This document shows positions 8,520 to 17,057 of a DNA stretch of 57,732 bases, in pieces. The stretch lies in NCBI GenBank assembly GCA_022510385.1, contig JAFLTQ010000018.1:1-57732 (forward strand), written 5' to 3'. The notes beneath the pieces are model-generated. The model searched no databases, was not told the origin of the DNA, and saw only the letters and a program-made list of their open reading frames with translations. Position 1 is the first letter of the stretch, and each line of letters begins with the position of its first letter. The DNA is from Muribaculaceae bacterium (GTDB taxonomy: Bacteria; Bacteroidota; Bacteroidia; Bacteroidales; Muribaculaceae). The translations under genes were made by a program, and so were the position numbers.

Positions 8520-9044
8520 ATGTTTTCCGGAGCAATGAAGACAGTCAGCTTGTCAAGACAGATAAAACGGATTTATTTTAAGGCTACAGGATACTCCTAT
8601 GCCAATATGGGAAGACTGTTTCTCAGGCTTTTTATAGGAATAATGCTCATGCAATTTGGGGTCAGGCAGATAGAAAATTTCGAGCTGCTTAAAGATATTT
8701 TCCCAAGAGTAATGGGGATGACAAGTCATGCAACTCTTATTGTAATGATTTGTTTCGAAATTGTTTGTTCTGCATTCATTATGGTTGGATTTCTGACGAG
8801 AGTGATGATAATTCCTCCCTTTGTTTCAATGATTCTTGCAGAATATTATTTGCTTCATGATTATGTAATGGAATCAGCTTTTATGTTGGATTGGCAACAG
8901 CCCGGCTATGTTCCTATCATGTTTATGGGAATCTATTTTTTTCTTCTTCTCGTAGGACCCGGAAAGATTTCAGTAGATTACTTTTTATCACTTCATATTA
9001 TTCACACAGAGAATAAAAGCGAGGGAGAACTGGAAGAGGTATGA
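8520..9044 (+). CDS. DoxX-like integral membrane protein
   Basis: The 174-residue protein has about four hydrophobic segments: near 33-50 (LFLRLFIGIMLMQFGVRQ), 76-96, 97-115 and 135-155. The arrangement (first helix with a G/MRQ pair, then a VGFLTR turn) matches the DoxX/SURF4-like family. Members sit in the inner membrane and several have been tied to redox or sulfur chemistry, but the function here is unknown. A second ATG at 8535 is an alternative start. The stop overlaps the mnmA start by four bases (9041-9044), so mnmA translation is probably coupled to it. Confidence 0.72.
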   Translation: MFSGAMKTVSLSRQIKRIYFKATGYSYANMGRLFLRLFIGIMLMQFGVRQIENFELLKDIFPRVMGMTSHATLIVMICFEIVCSAFIMVGFLTRVMIIPPFVSMILAEYYLLHDYVMESAFMLDWQQPGYVPIMFMGIYFFLLLVGPGKISVDYFLSLHIIHTENKSEGELEEV

Positions 9045-10117
9045 AAATTGCAGTGTTGATATCGGGTGGAGTTGATAGTGCTGTCGTGGTGCATAAACTG
9101 TATCAAGAGGGCAATGATCTCCATTTGTTCTATATCCGTATCTCTAACGACACCGAAGAAGGAGGGTGCTCTTATGAAGAGGATATGGAAATGTGTCAAT
9201 TAATTGCAGCCAAATATAAACTTCCGCTTACTGAAGTCTCGTTACATGAAGAGTATTGGGAATATGTAATGGATTATGCTCTCAAAACAGTGCAGGCAGG
9301 CCTTACTCCACATCCCGACATGATGTGTAATAAGATCATTAAATTCGGTTTTTTTGAAGATAGATGGGGAAAAGATTTTGACAAGACTGCAACCGGACAT
9401 TACGCATCTATAAAACATAATGATAATGGTTATTTTCTGGCTACAGCCAAAGATGCGGTTAAGGATCAGACTGATTTCCTCGCCCAACTGTCTCAGAAAC
9501 AATTGAGCCATCTCCTCTTCCCTCTCGGAGATATGCCAAAAGATGAAGTCAGAAAATTAGCAAAAGAAGCAGGATTGCCTAATGCAAACAGGAAAGATTC
9601 TCAAGGTATTTGTTTCCTCGGCAAAATCAATTACAAGGATTTTTTAAGAAGGCATCTCGGGATTAGAAGAGGGGAAGTGATAGAAATTGAGACCGGGAAA
9701 AAAATAGGGGAACATGAAGGTTTCTGGTTTTATACAATCGGACAGAGGAAAGGTCTTGGACTTGGAGGGGGTCCATGGTTTGTAGTAAAAAAAGATATCC
9801 CGGTAAACATTATCTATGTTTCGAAAGGTTACGACACGCCGCTACAATATGGCCGCACAATCGACCTAACGGAACCCAATTGGATCACATACAATCCTTT
9901 CGGTGATGAACAATCTTCTATTGAGGTTGCTTTTAAAATCAGACACGTTCCGGATTTTCAGAAAGGGACTTTAGTTTTAAACCGTGATAACAACTCTATT
10001 CGATTATTTTCAGAAACCGATGTACAGGGAATAGCCCCCGGACAATATGCCATAATCTATACCCCCGATAAACAAATTTGCTTAGGTTCCGCATTAATAT
10101 GCAATCATGAGCTTTAA
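9041..10117 (+). CDS. mnmA: tRNA-specific 2-thiouridylase MnmA
   Basis: MnmA makes 2-thiouridine at position 34 of tRNAs for Lys, Glu and Gln using ATP and a persulfide donor. The 358-residue protein starts with the PP-loop SGGVDS (8-13). The two catalytic cysteines are visible as C96 (MMCNK) and C191 (GICFLG), at spacing close to the C102/C199 pair of E. coli. TGHYA and the C-terminal beta-barrel region (GLGLGGGPWFVV) are also present. Bacteroidales often carry more than one MnmA, so a second copy may exist. The gene begins inside the DoxX stop codon. Confidence 0.93.
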   Translation: MKIAVLISGGVDSAVVVHKLYQEGNDLHLFYIRISNDTEEGGCSYEEDMEMCQLIAAKYKLPLTEVSLHEEYWEYVMDYALKTVQAGLTPHPDMMCNKIIKFGFFEDRWGKDFDKTATGHYASIKHNDNGYFLATAKDAVKDQTDFLAQLSQKQLSHLLFPLGDMPKDEVRKLAKEAGLPNANRKDSQGICFLGKINYKDFLRRHLGIRRGEVIEIETGKKIGEHEGFWFYTIGQRKGLGLGGGPWFVVKKDIPVNIIYVSKGYDTPLQYGRTIDLTEPNWITYNPFGDEQSSIEVAFKIRHVPDFQKGTLVLNRDNNSIRLFSETDVQGIAPGQYAIIYTPDKQICLGSALICNHEL

Positions 10118-10143
10118 CACATGCATAAGATATCATAAAAACC

Positions 10144-10764
10144 ATGGAAGATAAATATAGACTTGAATTAATAGGAATAACCTATAATCAGATAGAATCA
10201 GGAGTGTATGCTTTGATTTTGCAACAGGTTGGCACCAAACGCAGAATCCCCATAATTATCGGTTTTCCGGAAGCACAGGCTATTGAATGTAAATTGCAGG
10301 AAATCAAGACACCACGACCTCTGACGCATGATATCATGCTTAAAATAATCGAAGAATTTGGAATTGAATTAAAGTATGTTTTGATCCATCGTCTCGATGA
10401 TGGCGTTTTTGCCGGAGAGCTTCATCTGAGTGATGGAATATCGGAGAGAGTTATTGATGCACGTTCGTCAGACGCCGTGGCTCTTGCCATAAGATGTGGA
10501 GCGCCTATCTACACCACGGAAGATGTAATTAACGAAGCAAGTTTCGATCCCAGTGAAAAACGAAGACCAATGATGCCACCCCCTCCCACTCCTTTTGTTG
10601 AAATCAATAATGATATTGAAAAAGAGAATCAGACAAAGACGGGTTATGATAAAATGACGATCCAAGAATTGATGGCGGCTATGGATAAGGCTGCTAAAGA
10701 TGAGGATTATGAAGAGGCGGCAAAAATTCAAAACGAAATAAAAAAGAGAGAGAATAATGGTTAA
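10144..10764 (+). CDS. Bifunctional nuclease family protein (DUF151) with C-terminal UVR motif
   Basis: The N-terminal domain (about 1-130) matches the bifunctional nuclease/DUF151 family (VGTKRRIPIIIGFPEAQAIE and ARSSDAVALAIRCGAPIY), first described for a plant protein with RNase and DNase activity. After a proline-rich linker (MMPPPPTP) comes a UVR-type helical hairpin (about 170-203, MAAMDKAAKDEDYEEAAKIQ), as seen in UvrB/UvrC and ClpC interaction modules. The UVR motif suggests a protein-protein contact, perhaps with repair or protease partners. The gene overlaps the ArgC-like gene by eight bases, a sign of coupled expression. Whether this family is a nuclease in bacteria is not established. 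Confidence 0.87.
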   Translation: MEDKYRLELIGITYNQIESGVYALILQQVGTKRRIPIIIGFPEAQAIECKLQEIKTPRPLTHDIMLKIIEEFGIELKYVLIHRLDDGVFAGELHLSDGISERVIDARSSDAVALAIRCGAPIYTTEDVINEASFDPSEKRRPMMPPPPTPFVEINNDIEKENQTKTGYDKMTIQELMAAMDKAAKDEDYEEAAKIQNEIKKRENNG

Positions 10765-11668
10765 AGTGGGTATTTTACATTCTGAAGTGCCAATAGCAGG
10801 TGAAATAATCCGTATATTGGTGAATCATCCCGAAACAGAATTGGTAAGTCTTTATTCTCCTCTTTTGGCCGGAAGAAATGTTTCTACAGTTCATCACGGC
10901 TTAATAGGCGAATCTACTTTAATCTTCACGGAAAAAATTAATCTTGATCAGATAGATCTGTTGATTCTTACCCAAAAGAGTGAAGTTAGCGATAATATAA
11001 TAGATCGTCTTGATAATTATCCCGACCTTAAAATCATAGCTATTAACGATGAGTTTCATCCCGATTTAAATAAGGAGCCCGGTCTTTCCGAGATAAACAG
11101 GAAACATCTGGTCAGAGGTGCTCTTACTGCCTATATCCTTTCCCCCGTTATAACACCATCTATGATTGCCTTGTCTCCATTGGCTAATTTCCTGGTGCTT
11201 ACTTCTGATATTGAAATTGAAGTCACTCTTCCGGAAGATTTGGTTGATAACTCAAATATAAATAAGCTTGAAGAAGAAATCATCAACCTGTTGAAAGAAC
11301 GTCAAAAAAGTTTTAATGGAAAAGTAACATTAATTATCAATAGTAATAAAGAGAACAACAGGCAATCTTTTTCAAAAATACGCTTAAAAAACTCTCTACC
11401 GATAGAAGAAATTGAGAAAATCTACGAACAGACTTATGATGATCACAATTTTACTTTTATAAGCCCTGTTCCGGTGAGTCCGAAAGAAGTTGAAGGAACT
11501 CAAAAGTGTATTATATATATATCAAAACCGGATGCCGACACATTGGAAATTGAAGTTGTCACCGATGCAAGAATGAGGGGTGGCGCGGGTGATGCAGTTC
11601 ATATTCTAAATCTTTTTTTCGGGCTGCATGAAAAAACAGGATTAACTTTTAAAGTCTCTCAATATTGA
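10757..11668 (+). CDS. ArgC/Asd-like protein without the catalytic cysteine (pseudoenzyme candidate)
   Basis: The 303-residue protein follows the layout of N-acetyl-gamma-glutamyl-phosphate reductase. It has an N-terminal Rossmann-like start (KVGILHSEVPIAGEIIRIL), then a dimerisation domain, and a C-terminus RGGAGDAVHILNLFFGL that mirrors the end of ArgC. Where ArgC has NPGCYPT with its catalytic Cys, this protein reads LSPVITPSMIALSPL. Its only cysteine is in a distant strand (GTQKCIIYI). The NADP-binding GASG loop is also altered (LHSEVP). It therefore cannot use the normal thioester mechanism. It is cotranscribed with the bifunctional nuclease (8-base overlap) and ssb, not with arg synthesis genes. 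Its role is unknown, and a regulatory or structural function is only an inference. Confidence 0.78.
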   Translation: MVKVGILHSEVPIAGEIIRILVNHPETELVSLYSPLLAGRNVSTVHHGLIGESTLIFTEKINLDQIDLLILTQKSEVSDNIIDRLDNYPDLKIIAINDEFHPDLNKEPGLSEINRKHLVRGALTAYILSPVITPSMIALSPLANFLVLTSDIEIEVTLPEDLVDNSNINKLEEEIINLLKERQKSFNGKVTLIINSNKENNRQSFSKIRLKNSLPIEEIEKIYEQTYDDHNFTFISPVPVSPKEVEGTQKCIIYISKPDADTLEIEVVTDARMRGGAGDAVHILNLFFGLHEKTGLTFKVSQY

Positions 11669-11674
11669 TAAACA

Positions 11675-12013
11675 ATGTCAGTTAATAAAGCGATATTATT
11701 GGGTTATGTAGGGAATGATCCTGAAATTCGATATCCGGAAAAGGATAAACCGGTAGCCTCCCTCTCGTTGGCAACCAAAGAAGTCACAAAAAATGGAGTT
11801 GAAGTAACCGAATGGCATAAACTCGTCTTTTGGGGTGAGACGGCACAAATAGTCGAAAGATATGTCAGAAAAGGCACCCAGCTCTATGTAGAGGGTAAAA
11901 TCTCAACTCGAGAATATCAAGACAGATTGAAAATCACAAGACAACGCACAGAAATCATAGTATCTTTTTTTGAGATTGTAGGACGTAGAAACGACAATAA
12001 TATAAATTCATAA
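11675..12013 (+). CDS. ssb: Single-stranded DNA-binding protein, short form without acidic tail
   Basis: This OB-fold protein (112 residues) matches the SSB core: NKAILLGYVGNDPEIRY at the start, then TEWHKLVFWGETAQIVERYVRKG and LYVEGKISTREY. It ends at RRNDNNINS, so the glycine-rich linker and the acidic DDIPF-type tip that recruits repair and replication proteins are absent. It is therefore either a second SSB or one that does not recruit partners in the usual way. It sits 7 bases after the ArgC-like gene and 15 bases before speA. A full-length SSB is expected elsewhere. Confidence 0.9.
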   Translation: MSVNKAILLGYVGNDPEIRYPEKDKPVASLSLATKEVTKNGVEVTEWHKLVFWGETAQIVERYVRKGTQLYVEGKISTREYQDRLKITRQRTEIIVSFFEIVGRRNDNNINS

Positions 12014-12028
12014 AATTTGAATCTTTAG

Positions 12029-13927
12029 ATGAGAAAATGGCGCATTGAAGACTCTGCGGAGGTTTATAACATAAGCGGTTGGGGACTGAAATATTTCTCC
12101 ATAAATGAAAAGGGTCATGTGCAGGTCACACCTAAGGAAGGGTGTTCACCCGTCGACCTTAAAGAAGTTATCGATCAGTTGCTCGTGAGGGATGTGTCAG
12201 CTCCGGTTCTATTAAGATTTCCGGATATCCTTGACGACCGAATTAGAAAGATTTCCCTCTGCTTTAAAAAAGCCGCAGACGAATACAACTATAAGGGTGA
12301 AGACTTTATCGTTTACCCGATCAAGGTGAACCAGATGCGGCAGGTTGTTGAAGAGATTGTGAGCCATGGAAATAAATATAATGTGGGCCTTGAAGCAGGT
12401 TCAAAACCGGAGTTGCATGCTGTTTTAGGGGTTAACCCTGCGTCCAATTCACTTATCATCTGCAATGGATATAAAGATGAAGATTATGTGGAATTGGCTC
12501 TTCTGGCTCAAAAAATGGGACGGAGAATTTATATAGTTGTAGAAAAATTAAATGAATTGAAACTAATTTCAGATGTTGCCAAACGCCTGAATATTACTCC
12601 AAATTTAGGAATAAGAATTAAATTGACTTCGTCAGGAAGCGGGAAATGGGAAGAATCAGGAGGAGATGTCAGTAAATTCGGTCTTAATTCATCGGAACTT
12701 CTGGATGCTCTTTCTTTTTTGGAAAAACAAGGTTTAACAGATGCACTTAAATTAATTCATTTCCATATCGGGAGCCAAATCACTAAAATCCGGAAAATCA
12801 AGAATGCACTTCGTGAAGCTATGCAATTTTATGTTCAGCTCTCGAAAATGGGCTTTTCTATTGATTTTGTGGATATCGGGGGTGGACTCGGGGTTGATTA
12901 TGACGGCACAAGATCTGCTATTGGAGAACATTCAATGAATTATTCAATTCAAGAATATGTTAATGACTCCGTTTCAGCCCTTACAGATGTGTGTAACAAA
13001 AATAATCTTTCGCAACCTAATATCATTATAGAAAGCGGAAGATCTCTCACTGCTCATCATTCTGTCTTGATTATCGAAGTTTTGGAAACTACTCAACTTC
13101 CCTTATGGAATGATAACGAAACTGTTGGTGAGGATGCTCATGAATTAGCCAAAGAGCTTTATAATATCTGGGACCGGATAAACCCCACAACTATGTTTGA
13201 AGATTGGCATGATGCACTTCAAATCAGGGAGGAAGCTTTAGAACTTTTCAGCCTCGGTCTGTTAGATTTGAGAACAAGGGCACAGATTGAAAAATTGTTT
13301 TGGTCGGTGGCTCGTGACGTTAACGATCTGACCCGGAATATGAAACATCCACCGGAGGAATTGAAAAAAGTAGATCGAATGTTACCTGAAAAATATTTCT
13401 GTAATTTTTCTTTATTTCAAAGTTTGCCGGACTCATGGGCAATCGATCAGGTATTCCCCATCATGCCCATTTCAAAATTGGATGAAAAGCCAACAAAGCG
13501 TTGCACTATCCAGGATATAACTTGTGACTCGGATGGAAAAATAGCAATGTTTGTATCTCCCCAGGGTATTTCATACTCCCTCCCGGTTCACACATTTAAA
13601 AGCAACGAGCATTATTATATCGGTGTTTTCCTTGTAGGCGCATATCAGGAAATTCTTGGAGACCTTCATAATCTTTTTGGTGACACTGCAGCTGTGCATA
13701 TTTCTGTTGATAAAAACGGATATGAAATAGAACAAATTATTGACGGTGAACCGGTGGCTGATGTGTTGGATTATGTGGAATATAATCCTAAAAAGTTGGT
13801 TAGGAATCTTGAAACATGGGCCGCTGCATCAGTAAAAGAGGGAGTCATTTCCCCTGAAGAGGGTCGCCAATTCTTAAGCAACTATAAGTCAGGATTATAT
13901 GGAATAACGTATCTCGAAAGAGATTAA
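12029..13927 (+). CDS. speA: Biosynthetic arginine decarboxylase
   Basis: SpeA converts arginine to agmatine and CO2, the first step of the agmatine route to putrescine and spermidine. The 632-residue protein is a fold type III PLP enzyme. The Schiff-base lysine is K99 in VYPIKVNQ, followed by the barrel motifs GLEAGSKPEL, HIGSQI and DIGGGLGVDYDGT, and IIESGRSLTAHH. The length and long C-terminal domain are typical of SpeA. It is the eighth gene of a compact run and follows the ArgC-like/ssb pair, but no agmatine deiminase or carbamoylputrescine hydrolase gene lies beside it. Confidence 0.95.
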   Translation: MRKWRIEDSAEVYNISGWGLKYFSINEKGHVQVTPKEGCSPVDLKEVIDQLLVRDVSAPVLLRFPDILDDRIRKISLCFKKAADEYNYKGEDFIVYPIKVNQMRQVVEEIVSHGNKYNVGLEAGSKPELHAVLGVNPASNSLIICNGYKDEDYVELALLAQKMGRRIYIVVEKLNELKLISDVAKRLNITPNLGIRIKLTSSGSGKWEESGGDVSKFGLNSSELLDALSFLEKQGLTDALKLIHFHIGSQITKIRKIKNALREAMQFYVQLSKMGFSIDFVDIGGGLGVDYDGTRSAIGEHSMNYSIQEYVNDSVSALTDVCNKNNLSQPNIIIESGRSLTAHHSVLIIEVLETTQLPLWNDNETVGEDAHELAKELYNIWDRINPTTMFEDWHDALQIREEALELFSLGLLDLRTRAQIEKLFWSVARDVNDLTRNMKHPPEELKKVDRMLPEKYFCNFSLFQSLPDSWAIDQVFPIMPISKLDEKPTKRCTIQDITCDSDGKIAMFVSPQGISYSLPVHTFKSNEHYYIGVFLVGAYQEILGDLHNLFGDTAAVHISVDKNGYEIEQIIDGEPVADVLDYVEYNPKKLVRNLETWAAASVKEGVISPEEGRQFLSNYKSGLYGITYLERD

Positions 13928-13959
13928 TACTCCTTCCTCAACCACTTAACTTGGCCTAT

Positions 13960-13978
13960 TTTACAAAAAGCTTGTAAA
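13960..13978. repeat. Short inverted repeat between speA and truA
   Basis: TTTACAA (13960-13966) and TTGTAAA (13972-13978) form a perfect inverted repeat with a five-base spacer, 16 bases before the truA start. It could be an operator or a weak hairpin. There is no T run, so it is not a good terminator. Confidence 0.4.
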
Positions 13979-13993
13979 TATATTACAGGGATA

Positions 13994-14788
13994 ATGAGAT
14001 ATTTTTTAGAATTATCTTTTAATGGCAAAAATTATCATGGTTGGCAGACTCAACCTAATGCTGTCTCTGTTCAAGCTACAATTGAGTCTGCTCTCTCCAA
14101 AATTATGAGATCTTCGGTTCTAATTACAGGGGCCGGACGAACAGATACAGGAGTGAATGCCAGACAAATGTATGCTCATTTCGATACAGATGTTCAAATT
14201 CAGGATATCTTTAGTTTCTTGACATCTTTGAATAGTCTTGTCGGCAAGGATATTTATATTAAAAATGTTTTCCCTGTAGAAGATTCTCTTCACGCACGTT
14301 TTGATGCCTGCGAAAGAAGTTATAAATATTTTGTTACCTTCAAAAAAAGTCCCTTTCTCAATGAAATAAGCTGGCGATCCCCTTCATCTCTTGATATTGA
14401 AAAGATGAACGAAGCGGCAAATCTTCTGTTGCGAGTTAATGATTTCACATCTTTTGCCAAGCTACATTCTGATAATAAAACCAATATTTGTGACGTAAGA
14501 GAAGCCTGTTGGAGACCTTTACAGGATGATCCGGAAGCTTTCAGATTTCTGGGGGCTCTTGATGATGGAATTGTTTTCACAATAACTGCAGACAGATTTC
14601 TAAGAAATATGGTGAGAGCAATCGTTGGCACATTAATTGAAGTTGGAAGAGACAAGTTGTCAGTAGCCGGTTTTTCTGAGATTATCAATCAGAAGAATAG
14701 AAACTTAGCCGGCACTTCCATGCCTCCGCAAGCATTATTCTTATGGGAAATAAAATACCCGGAGTCACGCTTTCTAAATAATATCTGA
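13994..14788 (+). CDS. truA: tRNA pseudouridine synthase A
   Basis: TruA isomerises uridines 38-40 in the anticodon stem-loop of many tRNAs. The 264-residue protein shows the opening FNGKNYHGWQTQPNAVSVQ, the catalytic aspartate D51 in GAGRTDTGVNA, the ARFDA segment, and the C-terminal FLRNMVRAIVGTLIEVG. The length is standard. It lies 66 bases after speA and 40 bases before ligA, and may be the start of a separate transcript because the preceding gap holds an inverted repeat. Confidence 0.95.
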   Translation: MRYFLELSFNGKNYHGWQTQPNAVSVQATIESALSKIMRSSVLITGAGRTDTGVNARQMYAHFDTDVQIQDIFSFLTSLNSLVGKDIYIKNVFPVEDSLHARFDACERSYKYFVTFKKSPFLNEISWRSPSSLDIEKMNEAANLLLRVNDFTSFAKLHSDNKTNICDVREACWRPLQDDPEAFRFLGALDDGIVFTITADRFLRNMVRAIVGTLIEVGRDKLSVAGFSEIINQKNRNLAGTSMPPQALFLWEIKYPESRFLNNI

Positions 14789-14828
14789 TATTTAAAGCCT
14801 CAAACTTTTAACCAAAACCAGAGCTGAT

Positions 14829-16838
14829 ATGACTTCTCAAGAAGCACAACAAAAGATTGATAATCTACGTAATGAACTTCATCGTCATAATAACAACTAT
14901 TATGTCTTGAACACTCCTGAAATTTCTGATAAGGAATTTGACATGATGATGAAAGAATTAGAAAAATTGGAGGAGGAGTATCCGCAATTTTTTGATCCCT
15001 TGTCACCGACTCAACGTGTCGGGTCTGACTTGAGCAAAGATTTCGAACATGTTGTGCATGAACGTCCTATGATGTCGCTTTCAAACTCTTACTCCATAGC
15101 AGAAGTGGATGAATGGTTCGAAAGAGATAAAAAAGCTCTTGAGGGAGAAGAATTCAGTGTTGTGGGTGAGATGAAATTTGATGGAGTCTCAATTTCAATC
15201 TTTTATCGCAACGGGAGATTAGAAAGAGCAGTGACAAGAGGAGATGGCACTCAAGGAGATGATGTCACTTCAAATGTCAAGACAATCAGAAGTATTCCAT
15301 TGGAACTTCAACCCGGGGATTGGCCTGAATATTTTGAAATCCGTGGCGAGATTCTTATGCCCTGGGAAGTTTTTGAAAAATTAAATGCAGAAAGGGCGTA
15401 TAATGAAGAACCTCTTTTCGCTAATCCACGGAATGCGGCTTCCGGAACACTTAAAATGAGAAAATCTGCAGAAGTGGCAAAACGCCATCTTGATGCCCGC
15501 TTCTATTATCTATTGGGAGAAAATCTCCCCTTTGACAACCATTACGATAATATGATTGCCGCGAAAGGATGGGGATTTAAAGTCTCTTCAGCCATGAAAC
15601 TTCTTAATTCATTGGAAGAAGTAGACGAATATATAAATTATTGGGACACTCATAGAAAAGAATTACCCGTTGCAACAGATGGGCTTGTTTTTAAAATTAA
15701 TTCCTTCCGGCAGCAGTTAAATCTTGGATTCACTGCAAAATCTCCACGATGGGCCATCGCTTATAAATTCAATCCTGAAAATGCATGCACACAGCTACGT
15801 TTTGTTTCTTTTGAAACAGGAAGGATGGGAATTGTGACTCCGGTGGCCAATCTTGAACCCGTGTTACTTTCCGGTACGATTGTAAAACGGGCCTCATTAC
15901 ATAATGATGATATCATTCAAGAACTTGATATTCATCAGGGAGATTGGCTTTATGTGGAGAAGGGAGGTGAAATCATACCTAAAATTACCGGAGTTGATGA
16001 ATCTCAAAGGAACCCTAATGCCGAAAAGATTCATTTTGTGACACAATGCCCGGTATGTGGCACCAAATTAACACGGATTTTTGGAGAAGCTGCCTGGTAT
16101 TGCCCCAATAAATATGGATGCAGACCTCAGATTACCGGTAAAATAGAGCATTTCTGCGCCCGACGAATGATGAACATCGATGGTATAGGAGAAGAGACTG
16201 CTGAACTTTTATTTGATTGCGGATTGGTGGAACGAATTGCCGATCTTTATGATCTTACTCAGGAGAAATTGGAGGCACTTGACAGAATCGGTGAAAAAAC
16301 AGCAGCAAAAATCATTAAAGGTATTGAGGATTCCAAACAAGTCCCTTTTGAAAGAGTGGTGTATGCTTTATCGATACCAAATGTAGGAGAAACAACATCA
16401 AAGAGGTTAGCTCTTGGAGTAGGATCCATGGATAATCTTCAAAAAATGAGTGTTGAAGAAATTAGTTCAGTGCAAGATATAGGACCCATTATAGCTCAAT
16501 GCATCTATGATTTCTTAAGAGATCCGGTAAATGTAGATAATATTTCAAGACTTAGATCAGCAGGAGTGCAAATGCAACTGTCTGAAGAAAAATTAGCGCC
16601 CAAAGGAGATAAATTGCAAGGTAAAACTATAGTTATTTCCGGGGTATTTACTCATCATTCCCGCGACGAATATAAAGAGATAATCGAACGGGAAGGTGGT
16701 AAAAATTCAGGGAGTATCTCAAAATCAACAAGTTTTGTTCTTGCCGGTGAAAATATGGGACCTGCAAAAAAGGAAAAATGTGAAAAATTGGGCATCCCTA
16801 TTTTTTCAGAAGATGACTTCCTGAAACTTATTGAATAA
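14829..16838 (+). CDS. ligA: NAD-dependent DNA ligase
   Basis: LigA seals nicks in replication and repair using NAD. The 669-residue protein has the Ia domain, the adenylation domain with the nucleophile K116 in EMKFDG, an OB fold, a four-cysteine zinc finger (CPVCGTKL then YCPNKYGC), helix-hairpin-helix repeats (about 480-580) and a C-terminal BRCT domain (about 595-669). Every part expected for a full LigA is present and in the usual order. It ends the ten-gene run that began at 6759, and the thiamin promoter begins 56 bases later. Confidence 0.97.
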   Translation: MTSQEAQQKIDNLRNELHRHNNNYYVLNTPEISDKEFDMMMKELEKLEEEYPQFFDPLSPTQRVGSDLSKDFEHVVHERPMMSLSNSYSIAEVDEWFERDKKALEGEEFSVVGEMKFDGVSISIFYRNGRLERAVTRGDGTQGDDVTSNVKTIRSIPLELQPGDWPEYFEIRGEILMPWEVFEKLNAERAYNEEPLFANPRNAASGTLKMRKSAEVAKRHLDARFYYLLGENLPFDNHYDNMIAAKGWGFKVSSAMKLLNSLEEVDEYINYWDTHRKELPVATDGLVFKINSFRQQLNLGFTAKSPRWAIAYKFNPENACTQLRFVSFETGRMGIVTPVANLEPVLLSGTIVKRASLHNDDIIQELDIHQGDWLYVEKGGEIIPKITGVDESQRNPNAEKIHFVTQCPVCGTKLTRIFGEAAWYCPNKYGCRPQITGKIEHFCARRMMNIDGIGEETAELLFDCGLVERIADLYDLTQEKLEALDRIGEKTAAKIIKGIEDSKQVPFERVVYALSIPNVGETTSKRLALGVGSMDNLQKMSVEEISSVQDIGPIIAQCIYDFLRDPVNVDNISRLRSAGVQMQLSEEKLAPKGDKLQGKTIVISGVFTHHSRDEYKEIIEREGGKNSGSISKSTSFVLAGENMGPAKKEKCEKLGIPIFSEDDFLKLIE

Positions 16839-16894
16839 ACTAATTTTTTAGTCTATATCTCACTCGCTTAGAATAAAATAATAAAGGTAAGAAT

Positions 16895-16925
16895 TTTGGG
16901 GTTTTCGCTTTTATATTTATCTTTG
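16895..16925 (+). promoter_or_regulatory. Promoter of the thiamin operon
   Basis: TTTG (16895-16898), a 19-base spacer and TATCTTTG (16918-16925) fit the Bacteroidota sigma-A consensus at every specified base. The expected start near 16929 falls right at the 5' foot of the TPP riboswitch, which supports both calls. Confidence 0.87.
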
Positions 16926-16930
16926 CCTTA

Positions 16931-17009
16931 AGAAGCAGGGGTGCGGATAAATTCGCTGAGATTATACCCTGTAGACCTGATGCGGATAATGCCGACGTAG
17001 GGAGCTTCT
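16931..17009 (+). ncRNA. TPP riboswitch (THI element)
   Basis: Conserved THI-box blocks are present in order: AGGGGTGC (from 16937), CTGAGA (16956-16961), ACCC (16966), ACCTGATGCGGATAA (16975-16989) and TGCC with CGTAGGGA (to 17003). P1 pairs AGAAGC (16931-16936) with GCTTCT (17004-17009). In this family, thiamin pyrophosphate binding lowers expression of downstream thiamin genes. No T-run terminator lies before thiD, so control is more likely at translation or by an unseen long-range fold. The 3' strand of P1 can also pair with GGGGCT at 17020-17025. Confidence 0.95.
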
Positions 17010-17057
17010 CTATTCCTTAGGGGCTATTCCGTTATTTGAAGATAATAGTGTGATGCA

